Origin: JACDAL01 sp963849115 | Lineage (GTDB): Bacteria > Actinomycetota > CADDZG01 > WHSQ01 | Length of the DNA: 64,000 nucleotides | NCBI GenBank assembly: GCA_963849115.1 | Contig: CAWKGK010000009.1 | Span: 1,054,001 to 1,118,000 of the forward strand | Direction: 5' to 3' | Part shown: one piece after another, positions 37,823-46,981 of the stretch | How positions within the stretch are numbered: the first letter of the stretch is position 1 | Layout of the letters: every line of letters begins with the position of its first letter | The notes under the pieces: generated by a model | What the model was told of the DNA's origin: nothing | The model's database searches: none | What the model saw: only the letters and a program-made list of their open reading frames with translations | Position numbers and translations under genes: made by a program

Positions 37823-39721
37823 ATGCGGCCTCCCGCTCTCCGGCAAGTCTCGGTCATCCCGCTGGTCCCGGCGTGGCGCCTCGACCACAGCTTCGACTAC
37901 TCCGTCCCGGACAAGATCGCGGACACGATCGAGGTGGGCTCCGTCGTCAGGGTCCGGCTGGGTCACCGCAACGTGCGTGGGGTCGTGGTGGGGGGAGGCG
38001 ACGCCCCGGCCCCCTCAGGGCTCGAGCCCGTGCTGGCGGTGATCGTGACCCCGGCGCCGGCCCGGCCCCCGCTCACCGACCTCCTGGAGTGGATGGCCCG
38101 CCGCTACGTGGCGCCGCGCGGCGCCGCCTTCGCCCGCGTGGTCCCCCCCCGGGTGCGTGTGACGGTTCGTCCTCCCGAATCGTTGACGCCGGTCGCGGCC
38201 GCGCCCCATTTGCTGCCCACCTATCGGGCGGGAGGGCAATTGCTGGCCGCGCTGGGAGCAGGCGGGGCGGGCGCATGGTGCCTGCAGAGCGCCTGGGCGG
38301 AGGACCGCGGCGCCCTCATCGCCGAGATGGTCGCGGCCGCCTCCCCCCGAGCGGCCCTGGTGGCGGCGCCCGAGGTGCGCCACGGCTCCCTGCTCCTCGA
38401 GGAGCTGGCGCGGCGGTGGCCGGAACTGGAGCGCGTCGACAGCTCACGGTCCGAGGGGGAGCGCTCCAAGGCGTGGTTGCGTTTGGCGGCGGGCCACGGC
38501 GGGGGAGCCGGCGGCCGTGCCGCGGTGCTTGCCCCGGCCCCCGGTCTGGGGCTCATCGTGGTCGACGACGAGCACAATCCCAGCTACAAGGAGGACCGCG
38601 CCCCTCGGTTCGACCCCCGCCGGGTGGCGCTGAAGCGGGCGCAGCTTCAGGGGGCCGTGTGCGTGCTGGTGAGCGCAGCACCTTCTCTGGAGTGGTACGG
38701 GCCCTCGTCGCTGCGCTCGGTCGAGCCCGCCCCGCTGCGCCGCAGGGCCATGCGACCGGTCATCGAGCTTCTCGAGCCTGCGTCCGAGCGCGCCTTCTCC
38801 CACGCCTTCCACGAACGCGTTGCCGCCGCGCTCGAGCGAGGCGAGAAAGTCGGGCTTCTCGCCTCCCGGCGCGGTTACGCCCGCACGCTGTGGTGCGCGT
38901 CCTGTCGCGCGTCCCTTCGCTGCCCGGTGTGCGAGGCCGGGCTCGCCTACGACCGAGCCTCCTCGCGAGTGCGCTGTCCGCGCTGCGACTATCAGGCTCC
39001 GGTGCCGTCCCGCTGCCCCCGCTGCTCGGCGACAGAGCTGCGCGCGCTCGGCGCCGGCTCCGAACGCCTCGCCGAGCAGCTGGCGCGGTCCTTTCCGCGC
39101 GCGGCAGTGGGGCGCATCGACCCCGATGTCCTCGAGAGCTCTGCGGGCCGAGGGGTGCTGGAACCCTGTGACATCTACGTCTCGACCTGGGTCGGGACCA
39201 AGCCCGAGCTGCGCCCCGAGGTCTCGGTGGTGGGCGTCCTCGACGTCGACGGCCTTGTTCGCAGGCCCGACTTCAGGGCCGCCGAGAATGCCTATCAGGC
39301 GCTGGTGGCGATGGCCGAGTGGGCCGGCCCCGCGTCCACTGGAGGAAGGCTTCTGATCGAAACCTCGGAGCCCGCCCACCACGCCGTCCAGGCCCTGATG
39401 CGGGCCGACCACGGCTTCTTTGTCGAGCGCGAGCTCGCTCAGCGCGCCGAGCTCCGCTACCCTCCTTACTCCGAGCTCGTCGTGGTGAAGGCCTCCGGGC
39501 CGGAGGCTTCGACGCTCGCACAGGGAGCGGCGGCGGCCTGCCGGGAGGCGGGCGCCGAGGTGCTGGGTCCGATCGTTCGCAGGCTGCGGGGGGAACCCCC
39601 GGAACAGCAGCTCCTCGCCAAGTGTCTGCAGGGAGCAGACCCAGTCGCAGAGGCCCTGCGCCCGCTGGTGTCGGGAGCTCCCAGGACAAGCCGCCTGTGG
39701 GTCGACGTCGACCCACGCTGA
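37823..39721 (+). CDS. priA: PriA-like primosomal protein lacking Walker A
   Basis: 632 residues from ATG 37823. N-terminal PriA DNA-binding domain (VIPLVPAWRLDHSFDYSVPD, then RVRLGHRNVRGVVV). The helicase Walker A loop (GVTGSGKT) is missing: the region reads LLAALGAGGAGAWCLQSAW. The DEEH-type box survives as IVVDDEHNPSYKED. The zinc site is intact (WCASCRASLRCPVCEAG, then RCPRCDYQAPVPSRCPRC). Helicase-dead PriA proteins are common in actinobacteria; a structural role in replication restart is inferred. Confidence 0.9.
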   Translation: MRPPALRQVSVIPLVPAWRLDHSFDYSVPDKIADTIEVGSVVRVRLGHRNVRGVVVGGGDAPAPSGLEPVLAVIVTPAPARPPLTDLLEWMARRYVAPRGAAFARVVPPRVRVTVRPPESLTPVAAAPHLLPTYRAGGQLLAALGAGGAGAWCLQSAWAEDRGALIAEMVAAASPRAALVAAPEVRHGSLLLEELARRWPELERVDSSRSEGERSKAWLRLAAGHGGGAGGRAAVLAPAPGLGLIVVDDEHNPSYKEDRAPRFDPRRVALKRAQLQGAVCVLVSAAPSLEWYGPSSLRSVEPAPLRRRAMRPVIELLEPASERAFSHAFHERVAAALERGEKVGLLASRRGYARTLWCASCRASLRCPVCEAGLAYDRASSRVRCPRCDYQAPVPSRCPRCSATELRALGAGSERLAEQLARSFPRAAVGRIDPDVLESSAGRGVLEPCDIYVSTWVGTKPELRPEVSVVGVLDVDGLVRRPDFRAAENAYQALVAMAEWAGPASTGGRLLIETSEPAHHAVQALMRADHGFFVERELAQRAELRYPPYSELVVVKASGPEASTLAQGAAAACREAGAEVLGPIVRRLRGEPPEQQLLAKCLQGADPVAEALRPLVSGAPRTSRLWVDVDPR

Positions 39722-39786
39722 GCGAGGTTTTTGCCCCTCCCTGCCTCGGTCCCGGCGCAAGTTACACGGACGTGGTTTACGATCGC

Positions 39787-42699
39787 ATGATGCGCTCAGA
39801 ATCCATCCCCCTCGCCTCCGGCAACCTCGTCATCAGGGGGGCTCGAGAGCACAACCTCAAGAACGTCAGCCTCGAACTGCCGCGCGACGCGCTGATCGTC
39901 TTCACCGGAATCTCCGGGTCGGGTAAGTCGTCGCTGGCGTTCGACACGATCTACGCCGAAGGCCAGCGCCGCTACGTCGAGTCACTGTCGTCCTATGCCC
40001 GCCAGTTCCTCGGCCAGATGGACAAGCCCGACGTCGACTTCATCGAGGGCCTCTCTCCGGCGATCTCGATAGACCAGAAGTCTGCGCCACGCAGCCCCCG
40101 CTCCACCGTCGGGACCATCACCGAGATCTACGACTACATGCGCCTGCTCTATGCCCGCATCGGGCGGCCCCACTGCCACCAGTGCGGGAGGCCCATCGCT
40201 CGGCAGACGCCAGAGCAGATCGTCGACCAGGTCTTGCAGCTTCCCGAAGGCACTCGCTTCCAGGTGCTGGCACCGGTGGTGCGGGGCCGCAAGGGCGAGT
40301 TCGCCGCTCTCTTCGAGGACCTCGTGCGGCGCGGTTTCGTGCGCGCGCGGGTCGACGGCGAAGTCAAGGAGTTGTCCGACAAGCTGAAGCTCGACCGCTA
40401 CTACTCGCACAACATCGATGTCGTGGTCGACCGGCTCGTGATCAAGCCCGGCATCGACTCGCGCCTTGCCGACTCGTTCGAAACCGCGCTCAAGCTGGCC
40501 GAGGGAGTGGCTGCAGTCGACCTCGTCGACGACGTCTCCGAGGACATCATGTTCTCCGAGCACTTCGCCTGCATCGACTGCGGGATCAGTTTCGACGAGC
40601 TCGCGCCGCGAAACTTCTCTTTCAACTCCCCCTACGGAGCGTGCGAACGCTGCGACGGGCTCGGGACCCATCTCGAGGTGGACCCCGACCTGATCATCCC
40701 GAATCCGGAACTGTCCCTGGACGAGGGCGCGATCGCACCGTGGTCCCATAAGACGCTCGAATACTTCGACCGGCTAATGGACTCCGCGGCCAGAACATTC
40801 GGCTTCAAGACCACCGTGCCCTTCAAGAGGCTGTCCAAGAAGACGCGCGAGATTCTGCTCTACGGCTCCGACGATGAAGTCCACGTTCGCTACAAGAACC
40901 GCTTCGGGCGAGTGCGCTCCTATTGGACCGCGTTCGAAGGTGTCATTCCGTGGCTCGAGCGGCGGCGCTCGCAGACTGATTCGGAATGGGCGCGCGAGCG
41001 CTACGAGCAGTACTTTCGCCAGGTGCCCTGCCCCCTCTGCCACGGCGCCCGCTTGCGGCCTGAGTCACTGGCGGTCACGGTTGCAGACATGAACATCTTC
41101 GAGCTTTGTGAGATGTGCATCTCAGATACCGACGATTTCCTGCGCAAGCTCGAGCTTTCCGATCGCGAGACGACGATTGCAGAGCGACTGCTCAAGGAGA
41201 TCCACGCCCGGCTCGGCTTCCTGCTGGACGTCGGGCTCGACTACCTGAGCTTGTCGCGCGGCTCCGCGACGCTGGCCGGTGGGGAAGCTCAACGCATACG
41301 GCTGGCGACCCAGATCGGGTCGGGGCTGGTCGGTGTGCTCTATGTCCTCGACGAGCCTTCGATCGGTCTGCACCAGCGCGACAACAGACGATTGATAGAT
41401 ACGCTGGTACGGCTTCGAGATCTCGGCAACACTCTTATCGTGGTCGAGCACGACGAAGACACGATCCGCAATTCGGATCACATCGTCGACATCGGCCCCG
41501 GCGCCGGCGACCACGGCGGAAGGATCGTGTACTCGGGGCCCTTGGAGGGCTTGAAGCAACAGGCCGACTCCCTCACCGGCGACTACCTCACCGGCAGACG
41601 CGCCATACCTCTTCCCACCCAGCGCCGCACAACGGATACTCAGGACATCGTCGTCCGAGGGGCGCGCCAGCACAACCTCGACAACATCGATGTGTCGTTC
41701 CCGCTCGGGCGCTTCGTGGCGGTGACAGGAGTGTCCGGGTCGGGCAAGTCGACGCTCGTCAACGACGTGCTCTACCGAGCCGTGCATCAAAGGCTGAACC
41801 GCAATGCGCGCTTGGTCGCCGGCCGTCACAAGTCCATCGAGGGGCTCGATCAGGTCGACAAGGTCATCGACATCGACCAGTCTCCGATCGGGCGCACGCC
41901 ACGCTCGAACCCGGCTACTTACACCGGGGTGTTCGACCACGTGCGTAAGCTGTTCTCGAAGACTCTGGACGCGCGGCGGCGGGGTTACCAGCCGGGCCGC
42001 TTCTCGTTCAACGTCCGCGGCGGACGATGCGAGGCGTGCGCGGGGGACGGCAACATCAAGATCGAGATGCACTTCCTGCCCGACATATATGTCCCTTGCG
42101 AGGTGTGTAAGGGAAAGCGCTACAACCGCGAGACCCTGCAGGTTCATTACAAGGGCAAGAACATCTACGAGGTACTCAGCATGAGCGTCGAGGAGGCGTG
42201 CGACTTTTTCGCGCCGATTCCCCCGATCGCCCGCCACATGACAACGCTGCGGGATGTGGGCCTGGGCTATGTCAAGCTGGGCCAACCGGCGACGACATTG
42301 TCGGGAGGAGAGGCGCAGCGAGTAAAGCTCGCTTCGGAGCTCTCCAAACGTGCCACCGGCAGGACGCTCTACATCCTCGACGAACCCACCACCGGGTTGC
42401 ACTTCGACGACGTCGCCAAGCTGTTGGGGGTGCTGCACCGGCTCGTCGACGCAGGGAACACCGTTGTGGTGATCGAGCACAACCTCGAGGTCATCAAGAC
42501 CGCCGACTACCTCATCGACCTGGGCCCCGAGGGCGGCGGGGGCGGGGGGCGAGTCGTCGCCACGGGCACGCCGGAGGAGGTCGCCGCCAGTCCCGACTCC
42601 TACACTGGGCAGTACCTGCGCTCGCTCGTCCGTCCGACGCCGCGACGCCGAGCGGCGGCGGCCAAGAAGCCGCGCCGTCAGGCGACGGCCCGCCGCTGA
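39787..42699 (+). CDS. uvrA: Excinuclease ABC subunit A
   Basis: 970 residues from ATG 39787 (a second ATG follows at 39790). Two ABC ATPase modules: Walker A GISGSGKSSLAFDTIYAEGQ and GVSGSGKSTLVNDVLY; signatures LAGGEAQRIRLA (Ala replacing the usual Ser) and LSGGEAQRVKLA; Walker B LYVLDEPSIGLHQRDN and LYILDEPTTGLHFDD. Zinc modules CHQCGRPI with CIDCGISF and CEACAGDG with CEVCKGKR. Recognises bulky DNA lesions in nucleotide excision repair. Confidence 0.96.
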   Translation: MMRSESIPLASGNLVIRGAREHNLKNVSLELPRDALIVFTGISGSGKSSLAFDTIYAEGQRRYVESLSSYARQFLGQMDKPDVDFIEGLSPAISIDQKSAPRSPRSTVGTITEIYDYMRLLYARIGRPHCHQCGRPIARQTPEQIVDQVLQLPEGTRFQVLAPVVRGRKGEFAALFEDLVRRGFVRARVDGEVKELSDKLKLDRYYSHNIDVVVDRLVIKPGIDSRLADSFETALKLAEGVAAVDLVDDVSEDIMFSEHFACIDCGISFDELAPRNFSFNSPYGACERCDGLGTHLEVDPDLIIPNPELSLDEGAIAPWSHKTLEYFDRLMDSAARTFGFKTTVPFKRLSKKTREILLYGSDDEVHVRYKNRFGRVRSYWTAFEGVIPWLERRRSQTDSEWARERYEQYFRQVPCPLCHGARLRPESLAVTVADMNIFELCEMCISDTDDFLRKLELSDRETTIAERLLKEIHARLGFLLDVGLDYLSLSRGSATLAGGEAQRIRLATQIGSGLVGVLYVLDEPSIGLHQRDNRRLIDTLVRLRDLGNTLIVVEHDEDTIRNSDHIVDIGPGAGDHGGRIVYSGPLEGLKQQADSLTGDYLTGRRAIPLPTQRRTTDTQDIVVRGARQHNLDNIDVSFPLGRFVAVTGVSGSGKSTLVNDVLYRAVHQRLNRNARLVAGRHKSIEGLDQVDKVIDIDQSPIGRTPRSNPATYTGVFDHVRKLFSKTLDARRRGYQPGRFSFNVRGGRCEACAGDGNIKIEMHFLPDIYVPCEVCKGKRYNRETLQVHYKGKNIYEVLSMSVEEACDFFAPIPPIARHMTTLRDVGLGYVKLGQPATTLSGGEAQRVKLASELSKRATGRTLYILDEPTTGLHFDDVAKLLGVLHRLVDAGNTVVVIEHNLEVIKTADYLIDLGPEGGGGGGRVVATGTPEEVAASPDSYTGQYLRSLVRPTPRRRAAAAKKPRRQATARR

Positions 42700-42707
42700 G
42701 GGGGTTG

Positions 42708-42727
42708 GACGTCGCACGTGAACCACC
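42708..42727 (-). repeat. Single copy of the GGTGGCT-type repeat, reverse orientation
   Basis: GACGTCGCACGTGAACCACC is the reverse complement of GGTGGTTCACGTGCGACGTC, close to the half-unit of the DUF559 inverted repeats. It lies just after uvrA and before the broken tRNA copies. Confidence 0.45.
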
Positions 42728-42730
42728 AGG

Positions 42731-42832
42731 GGTAGAGCGCTGCCTTCACAAGTTAGGGTGGGTCACTGTTTTCGGGCGGTTGGCTCAGCGGTAGAGCGCT
42801 GCCTTCACAAGTTAGGGTGGGTCACTGTTTTC
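42731..42832 (+). repeat. Broken tandem copies of the tRNA-Val 5' half
   Basis: A 59-base unit made of the tRNA-Val 5' half up to the anticodon loop (complete at 42774-42809, 5'-truncated at 42731-42750) plus a 23-base tail AGTTAGGGTGGGTCACTGTT and three more bases. The tail resembles a decayed tRNA variable/T-arm region. Neither copy can make a tRNA. Confidence 0.85.
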
Positions 42833-42904
42833 GGGCGGTTGGCTCAGCGGTAGAGCGCTGCCTTCACACGGCAGAGGTCACTGGTTCGATCCCAGTACCG
42901 CCCA
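42833..42904 (+). tRNA. tRNA-Val (anticodon CAC)
   Basis: Acceptor stem GGGCGGT (42833-42839) pairs with ACCGCCC (42897-42903), discriminator A, and encoded CCA to 42907. D arm GCTCAGCGGTAGAGC, anticodon arm CTGCC-TTCACAC-GGCAG giving CAC, and T arm CTGGTTCGATCCCAG are all complete. It reads GUG. Its 3' half serves as an attachment core for the elements downstream. Confidence 0.95.
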
Positions 42905-42945
42905 CCACTAAGAGGGCAAGTGAGAGCCACTTTTCCGAAGCGAAC

Positions 42946-42996
42946 CTATGTTCGTGGGTCCTCGGCGTGCAGCAGATATGCAGCAGAAATCTCAGA
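42946..42996 (-). pseudogene. Integrase C-terminal tail remnant, first element
   Basis: On the minus strand this codes for SEISAAYLLHAEDPRT followed by TAG, matching the end of the integrase fragment at 46207-46386 apart from the last residue. The homology stops sharply at 42996, where capsid DNA begins, so an internal deletion joined the int end to the capsid gene. Confidence 0.75.
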
Positions 42997-43009
42997 ACAA
43001 ATCAGGGCG

Positions 43010-43891
43010 ATGCACACCGCGGCCCAGGGCGCTTATCACTTCAAGGTTGACATCGACTCCACTGACGCCCCTATGGCCGCAGTGGGCGACTACCGCATGA
43101 CCCCGTTCCCCTTCCTGCGAGACAAGCCGCAGGTTGCGAATTTGATTCCAGTCGAGCGAACCGACGCCCCTACGGTTTTCTACTTCAAGGGCTCAACGGC
43201 GGCGTCAGCAGCAGCAGCCGTAGCCGAGGGCGCAGCCAAGCCGGAGTCGAGCCCGGTTTGGACTCAGGTGTCAGCGCCAGTCCGAAAGCTTGCTCACTAC
43301 GTCCGAATCAATGACGAAGTGCTTCAGGACTTCACCAACTTCAGGCAGGTGATCGGCACGGCGCTTCTAGCCGGCCTCATCGACGCGGAGAACGCTCAGC
43401 TCCTTGTCGGCTCTGGCGTCGCGCCGAACCTCACCGGGCTTCTCACCACGTCCGGCATCCTCACCCAGGCCCGTGGCGCAGACTCGTCCTTGGACGCGAT
43501 CCTCAAGGCTAAGGCGGCCCTCCGCGTCGGGGCGAGCTTCACCGAGCCCGATGCACTCGTGATCCACCCCACCAACTTGCTCACGATTCAAACGGCGAAG
43601 GACGGGGACGGTCGTTACATCACCAACGACCCGGCGGCACCAGGACCGGAGCAGCTCTTCGGAATGAGGGTTGTGGCGACGACCAAGATCACGCTCAACA
43701 CTGCATTGATGGGCAACTTCGCAGAGGCAGCGAGGATCTACGTGCGCCAGCCTCCGGTAGTGGAGCTCGCTCCACTCGGTGGAGGAACCACCGAGTTCAT
43801 CGCCAACCAGACCCTTGCGCGCTGTGAGGAGCGGCTCGCCCTCGCGGTGCCGCGTCCCACCTCTCTGATATCCATTACTGGACTGAACTAG
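43010..43891 (+). pseudogene. HK97-family phage major capsid protein, N-terminally truncated
   Basis: 293 residues from ATG 43010, open further upstream only through the int remnant. The sequence has the HK97 gp5 fold pattern: VAEGAAKPESSPVWTQVSAPVRKLAHYVRINDEVLQDF, LLVGSGVAPNLTGLLTT, DALVIHPTNLLTIQ, and GMRVVATTKI. The scaffold domain and the rest of the N-terminus are gone. Probably not functional as a capsid, although the E-loop onward is intact and uninterrupted. No portal, protease or terminase gene is present. Confidence 0.88.
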
Positions 43892-44110
43892 GTGCCCGTA
43901 TACAAGGTCGCAGAGGGCCGTGAGCTATCACATAGTGCCCCAGTAGACGTGGTGGTGCCCACGTTCCCCAAGGCCACTGTGGCAGTCGGCTACGAAGGCC
44001 ACATGTTCTCTGAGGGCGACGAAGTGGAGCTCACCGAGGTCGAAGGCGCGCGCCTAGCCGAGGCAGGAGTTCTCGAAGCTCCCAAGGCGGCGCGAAAACG
44101 CTCCAAGTGA
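43892..44110 (+). CDS. Small phage protein following the capsid gene
   Basis: 72 residues, GTG start directly after the capsid stop. Sequence MPVYKVAEGRELSHSAPV, then VVPTFPKATVAVGYEGHMFSEGDEVELTEVEGARLAEAGVLEA, ending KAARKRSK. Small proteins of this sort often follow capsid genes in actinophages. A homologous C-terminal fragment occurs at 49941-49991 in the second element. Confidence 0.6.
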   Translation: MPVYKVAEGRELSHSAPVDVVVPTFPKATVAVGYEGHMFSEGDEVELTEVEGARLAEAGVLEAPKAARKRSK

Positions 44111-44415
44111 GTCCGAGGCCCTCCTTGGGGCTATCGCTGCTCGAGCGGTCGCGGGTGTCCTCGGAGTCCTTGGGCCGATGCTCCGCCGCATCCTGACTGC
44201 ATCGGCGGCCATTTTGGCCGTGATGCTGCGGCTGCCAGATCCGCGCAGGATGCACTTCGCCCGCAGGAGTCACGAGATCCAGGTGGTTGCCCCGGGGCAA
44301 TCGGAGATCATGATCCCGGATGGCCTCGGCGACAGGATGTTCCCGTCCAGCAGCAGCCGCCCTGGTGCTCGCGGATTTTGGCAGGCGCAAATAGCGCGGG
44401 CTGCCGCCCCAAGAA
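44111..44415. other. Stretch without a convincing gene
   Basis: A frame from ATG 44178 (MLRRILTASAAILAVMLRLP) is open for 103 codons but runs through the terminator hairpin and into the end of the opposing cupredoxin gene, so I do not call it. It may be decayed phage DNA. Confidence 0.5.
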
Positions 44416-44450
44416 TAGGGGCGACGGCCCCACGGGGGGCCGTCGCCCTA
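44416..44450 (-). terminator. Strong hairpin after the cupredoxin gene
   Basis: TAGGGGCGACGGCCCC pairs with GGGGCCGTCGCCCTA with one bulged G and a short ACGG loop. It lies just beyond the stop of the minus-strand cupredoxin gene and is nearly symmetrical, so it may act both ways. Confidence 0.75.
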
Positions 44451-44472
44451 CGGAAGCGGGGTTACGTCGGAG

Positions 44473-45669
44473 CTAGCGACGAGGCTTAACCACCACGCGA
44501 GCCCGCATAAATGGATGAATCAAGCAGATGTAGCCGAACCCCTTCTTGGCCGCCACGCGTGTGAACTTGAGCGTGTAGGGGTCCTGTCCGGTGTGGATGC
44601 CGGCGCCTTCGGCGCCCGAATTGCTGAAGTCGAAGCGCTTGAAGCGTCCGTCGCCCCGCTTCTCAGCAAACCTGGCCGGGATGTCGAACTCCACCTGGTT
44701 TGGATTGTTGCAGAAGGGCGGCTGGTTGGTGTCGGGTGGATTGTCAGGCCCGGGCCCACCGTCGCCGTCGGGGTCGCACACCGGAGCTCCTGTCCCTTGG
44801 GCCAGGGCCCGCGCTTTCTTGGCCGGGAACGTCACCGTGTGGTCTTCGTAGCGCAGCTTCCCCCAGTGCCAGTGGACCTTCTGGCCCTTGCGGATCTCGG
44901 CGCGCTTCGGATAGAAGCCGAGCAGAGAGAAGCCTTTGCCGTCATAGCCGGCGTAGGCGTGGTGGACCACCGTCCCGGATCCCGAGCGAGTGGTCTTGTC
45001 GTAGCCGAGGAGATTGTTGTGCAGCGCCTTAGCGCGTCGGACCTGGCTCTTGATCGCGCTGTCCTTGTACGCGTCGATCGCGCTCTGTTTGGTGGTCGCC
45101 TCCCCGTCGGGCACAACCTCGATTTTGAGTTTCATTCGTGGGTGGACGAGACAGACTGCCCAGAAGAAGTCGCCGGGGTCAGCGTTTATTTCGACGGTGA
45201 AGTTGGGCGAGGCCACGAAGGCGCCCGAGTTGACGACGTCGGCCCCGGAGTAGGCACAAGGATCATCTGCGGTTCCACAGTTCTGCTCTGAGGGAAAGAT
45301 GGCCGCGTTGTTGAACTTGACGTGCCCCTTGCTGTCATCGGGATCGGGGCTGAGCAGGGACCACGGCTTGTTGACACCGCCGGCGTTGTCCGTGACCCAA
45401 TCGAAGACACCGACGTTCGCCGGAGTGAGGGTGGCGGTATGGAAGCCCCTTAGTTGGAACTGGATGGAGTCACCCTTGTGGACCTTTAGCGGGGGCGCGT
45501 AGAACTTCATTCCGTCGGCCGGCGCCGGCGCCGCCTGACTGAACAGAGGAGCTCCCACCTGGACCTTGTAGGTCTTGACCGCGGCCCCGGCCTCCATAGG
45601 TGCAACCACCAGGGCGCCCAGCAACCCCAGGACCCCCAGGGTCGCAACCAGCTTCAGACGTCTCCTCAT
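44473..45669 (-). CDS. Secreted two-domain cupredoxin (plastocyanin-like)
   Basis: 398 residues from ATG 45669, with GTGGAGG 5 bases upstream. A signal peptide (MRRRLKLVATLGVLGLLGALVVAPMEAGA, split here only by description) is followed by two plastocyanin-like domains. Each keeps a set of type 1 copper ligands: first FHTATLTP and AVCLVHPRM; second EDHTVTFP and YICLIHPFM. It should bind copper outside the membrane; the partner and reaction are unknown. It is the main cargo-like gene of the first integrated segment. Confidence 0.82.
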   Translation of the reverse strand: MRRRLKLVATLGVLGLLGALVVAPMEAGAAVKTYKVQVGAPLFSQAAPAPADGMKFYAPPLKVHKGDSIQFQLRGFHTATLTPANVGVFDWVTDNAGGVNKPWSLLSPDPDDSKGHVKFNNAAIFPSEQNCGTADDPCAYSGADVVNSGAFVASPNFTVEINADPGDFFWAVCLVHPRMKLKIEVVPDGEATTKQSAIDAYKDSAIKSQVRRAKALHNNLLGYDKTTRSGSGTVVHHAYAGYDGKGFSLLGFYPKRAEIRKGQKVHWHWGKLRYEDHTVTFPAKKARALAQGTGAPVCDPDGDGGPGPDNPPDTNQPPFCNNPNQVEFDIPARFAEKRGDGRFKRFDFSNSGAEGAGIHTGQDPYTLKFTRVAAKKGFGYICLIHPFMRARVVVKPRR

Positions 45670-46125
45670 CCGGCCTCCACTTTCGATCGGTTTCCAGACC
45701 AAGCCAAATCAAACAGCCTTCGGGCGGTGAGGTCAAGCGTCAAACCCTCCCAAGCGCATCGGCAACAGCCGGCTGTCGAGGATGCTGCACGGAGGACTAG
45801 GAGGTTGTGCGAGCGACATCACGCCGGTGGTGGGCGGCCCCCCGGTGTCATCGCTGTGCGGACTGGTGGATGAGGCCCGTCAGCGTGAAGAGGGGACCTG
45901 GCGCAGGTGGGGTCATCTGTGGAAAGGAGGCGAGCGACCCTAGCCTCGCCGGGGATCATGCTACGAGTGGGCCTTTGGCGCAAGCGGGATATATGTGACC
46001 CAGGCCGTCTCCAGGCCGTGAGAGGTCGTAAAGCAGCGGAAAACAACGATAAGCATCAGCAGCTTATTTCCGCAGGTCAGAGCCCCTTTTTCAGTTGTTT
46101 CTGCAGCTCACGAAACTGCTCTGAA
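45670..46125. other. Intergenic stretch, no gene supported
   Basis: Contains short Arg/Trp-rich open frames with no ribosome site or recognisable protein. A small hairpin ATAAGC-atcagca-GCTTAT lies near 46050. The right end abuts the second tRNA 3'-half copy. Confidence 0.5.
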
Positions 46126-46171
46126 CTGCCTTCACACGGCAGAGGTCACTGGTTCGATCCCGTACCGCCCA
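46126..46171 (+). repeat. tRNA-Val 3'-half copy (internal att site)
   Basis: Begins CTGCCTTCACACGGCAGAGG and runs to the acceptor end ACCGCCCA; one A is missing in the T-arm compared with the intact tRNA. It is followed by CCA and by the same 76-base int tail as the first site. Confidence 0.9.
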
Positions 46172-46206
46172 CCACTGCAGGTGAGAGCCACTTTTCCGAA
46201 GCGAAC

Positions 46207-46386
46207 CTATATTCGTGGGTCCTCGGCGTGCAGCAGATATGCAGCAGAAATCTCAGACAGTGCGGCGCTCCGGGTCGCGTCGAGGCCCTTGGCGAGCTCT
46301 TCATCTAGGGCCGGCAGCAGGTGCCCGTAGACGTCGAAGGTCACTTGAATCGAGCTGTGCCCGAGTCTGGACTGAAAGCTCTGCGC
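46207..46386 (-). pseudogene. Tyrosine recombinase (phage integrase) C-terminal fragment
   Basis: 59 codons on the minus strand: FQSRLGHSSIQVTFDVYGHL, followed by LPALDEELAKGLDATRS and ending AEDPRI. It includes the LGHSS box and the catalytic tyrosine (TFDVYGH). A stop codon and unrelated DNA lie just upstream, so the catalytic Arg-rich part is lost. The gene ends beside the att copy, the usual arrangement for tRNA-targeting integrases. Confidence 0.9.
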
Positions 46387-46729
46387 TCACTTGGATCAGC
46401 AATCTTGTGAGAGTTGACTACGGCTCCGGCCATCGATGGCCGAAGGGAAACACCCAGCGACACAGGCTCAGTCCGGGCCGCTTGCACCAGCAGTCTTCAG
46501 TGCATGCGCACCGGAGACTCGTGCGCCGTTCCAAAACAAGGCCCCACGGCCCAAGGAGTAGGTAAACCCATGCAACCGTCCTTAGCAAGCGCCTCATCGT
46601 TGCGGGCAAGTATCGCGCCGGGAGCCGATAACTGCACGACTGACATCAGGGGGGCCTAATGCTGATGTTCCCTGCGCCCCCAAAGCCGCGCACCCAACCA
46701 ACACATGAGGGCAGCAACAAAGAGGGCAG
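46387..46729. other. Stretch without a supported gene
   Basis: No continuation of the integrase could be traced in any frame. Short open frames here are compositionally random. Confidence 0.4.
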
Positions 46730-46876
46730 CTATGGGTATAAGCATCTCTGGCTCAGGCCCCAGCCACCTCCACCGTCAAAGAAGAGTCCAGTCATGGTGA
46801 CGGCAATTTCGATCCCCATGTAGGCAACAAAGGTTCCCAGCATGATGAGCACCGCTCCCACTATCCGCCCAAACAT
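46730..46876 (-). CDS. Possible 48-residue membrane peptide
   Basis: MFGRIVGAVLIMLGTFVAYM and onward forms one clear membrane helix, ending GGGGWGLSQRCLYP. No Shine-Dalgarno is visible, and no family is recognised. Listed as tentative. Confidence 0.3.
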   Translation of the reverse strand: MFGRIVGAVLIMLGTFVAYMGIEIAVTMTGLFFDGGGGWGLSQRCLYP

Positions 46877-46981
46877 CAGACCAGAGTATCCGGGGACACT
46901 ATATGGAAATATGGAAAGCGACGATCGATCGTCCCGGGACGCCGGTTGCTTGCCTGCAATATTTTTGGAAGACCTGGGGGG

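Noticed and set aside
44178..44489. 103-codon frame between phage gene and cupredoxin
   Set aside because: It reads through the terminator hairpin and into the opposing gene, and lacks a ribosome site.
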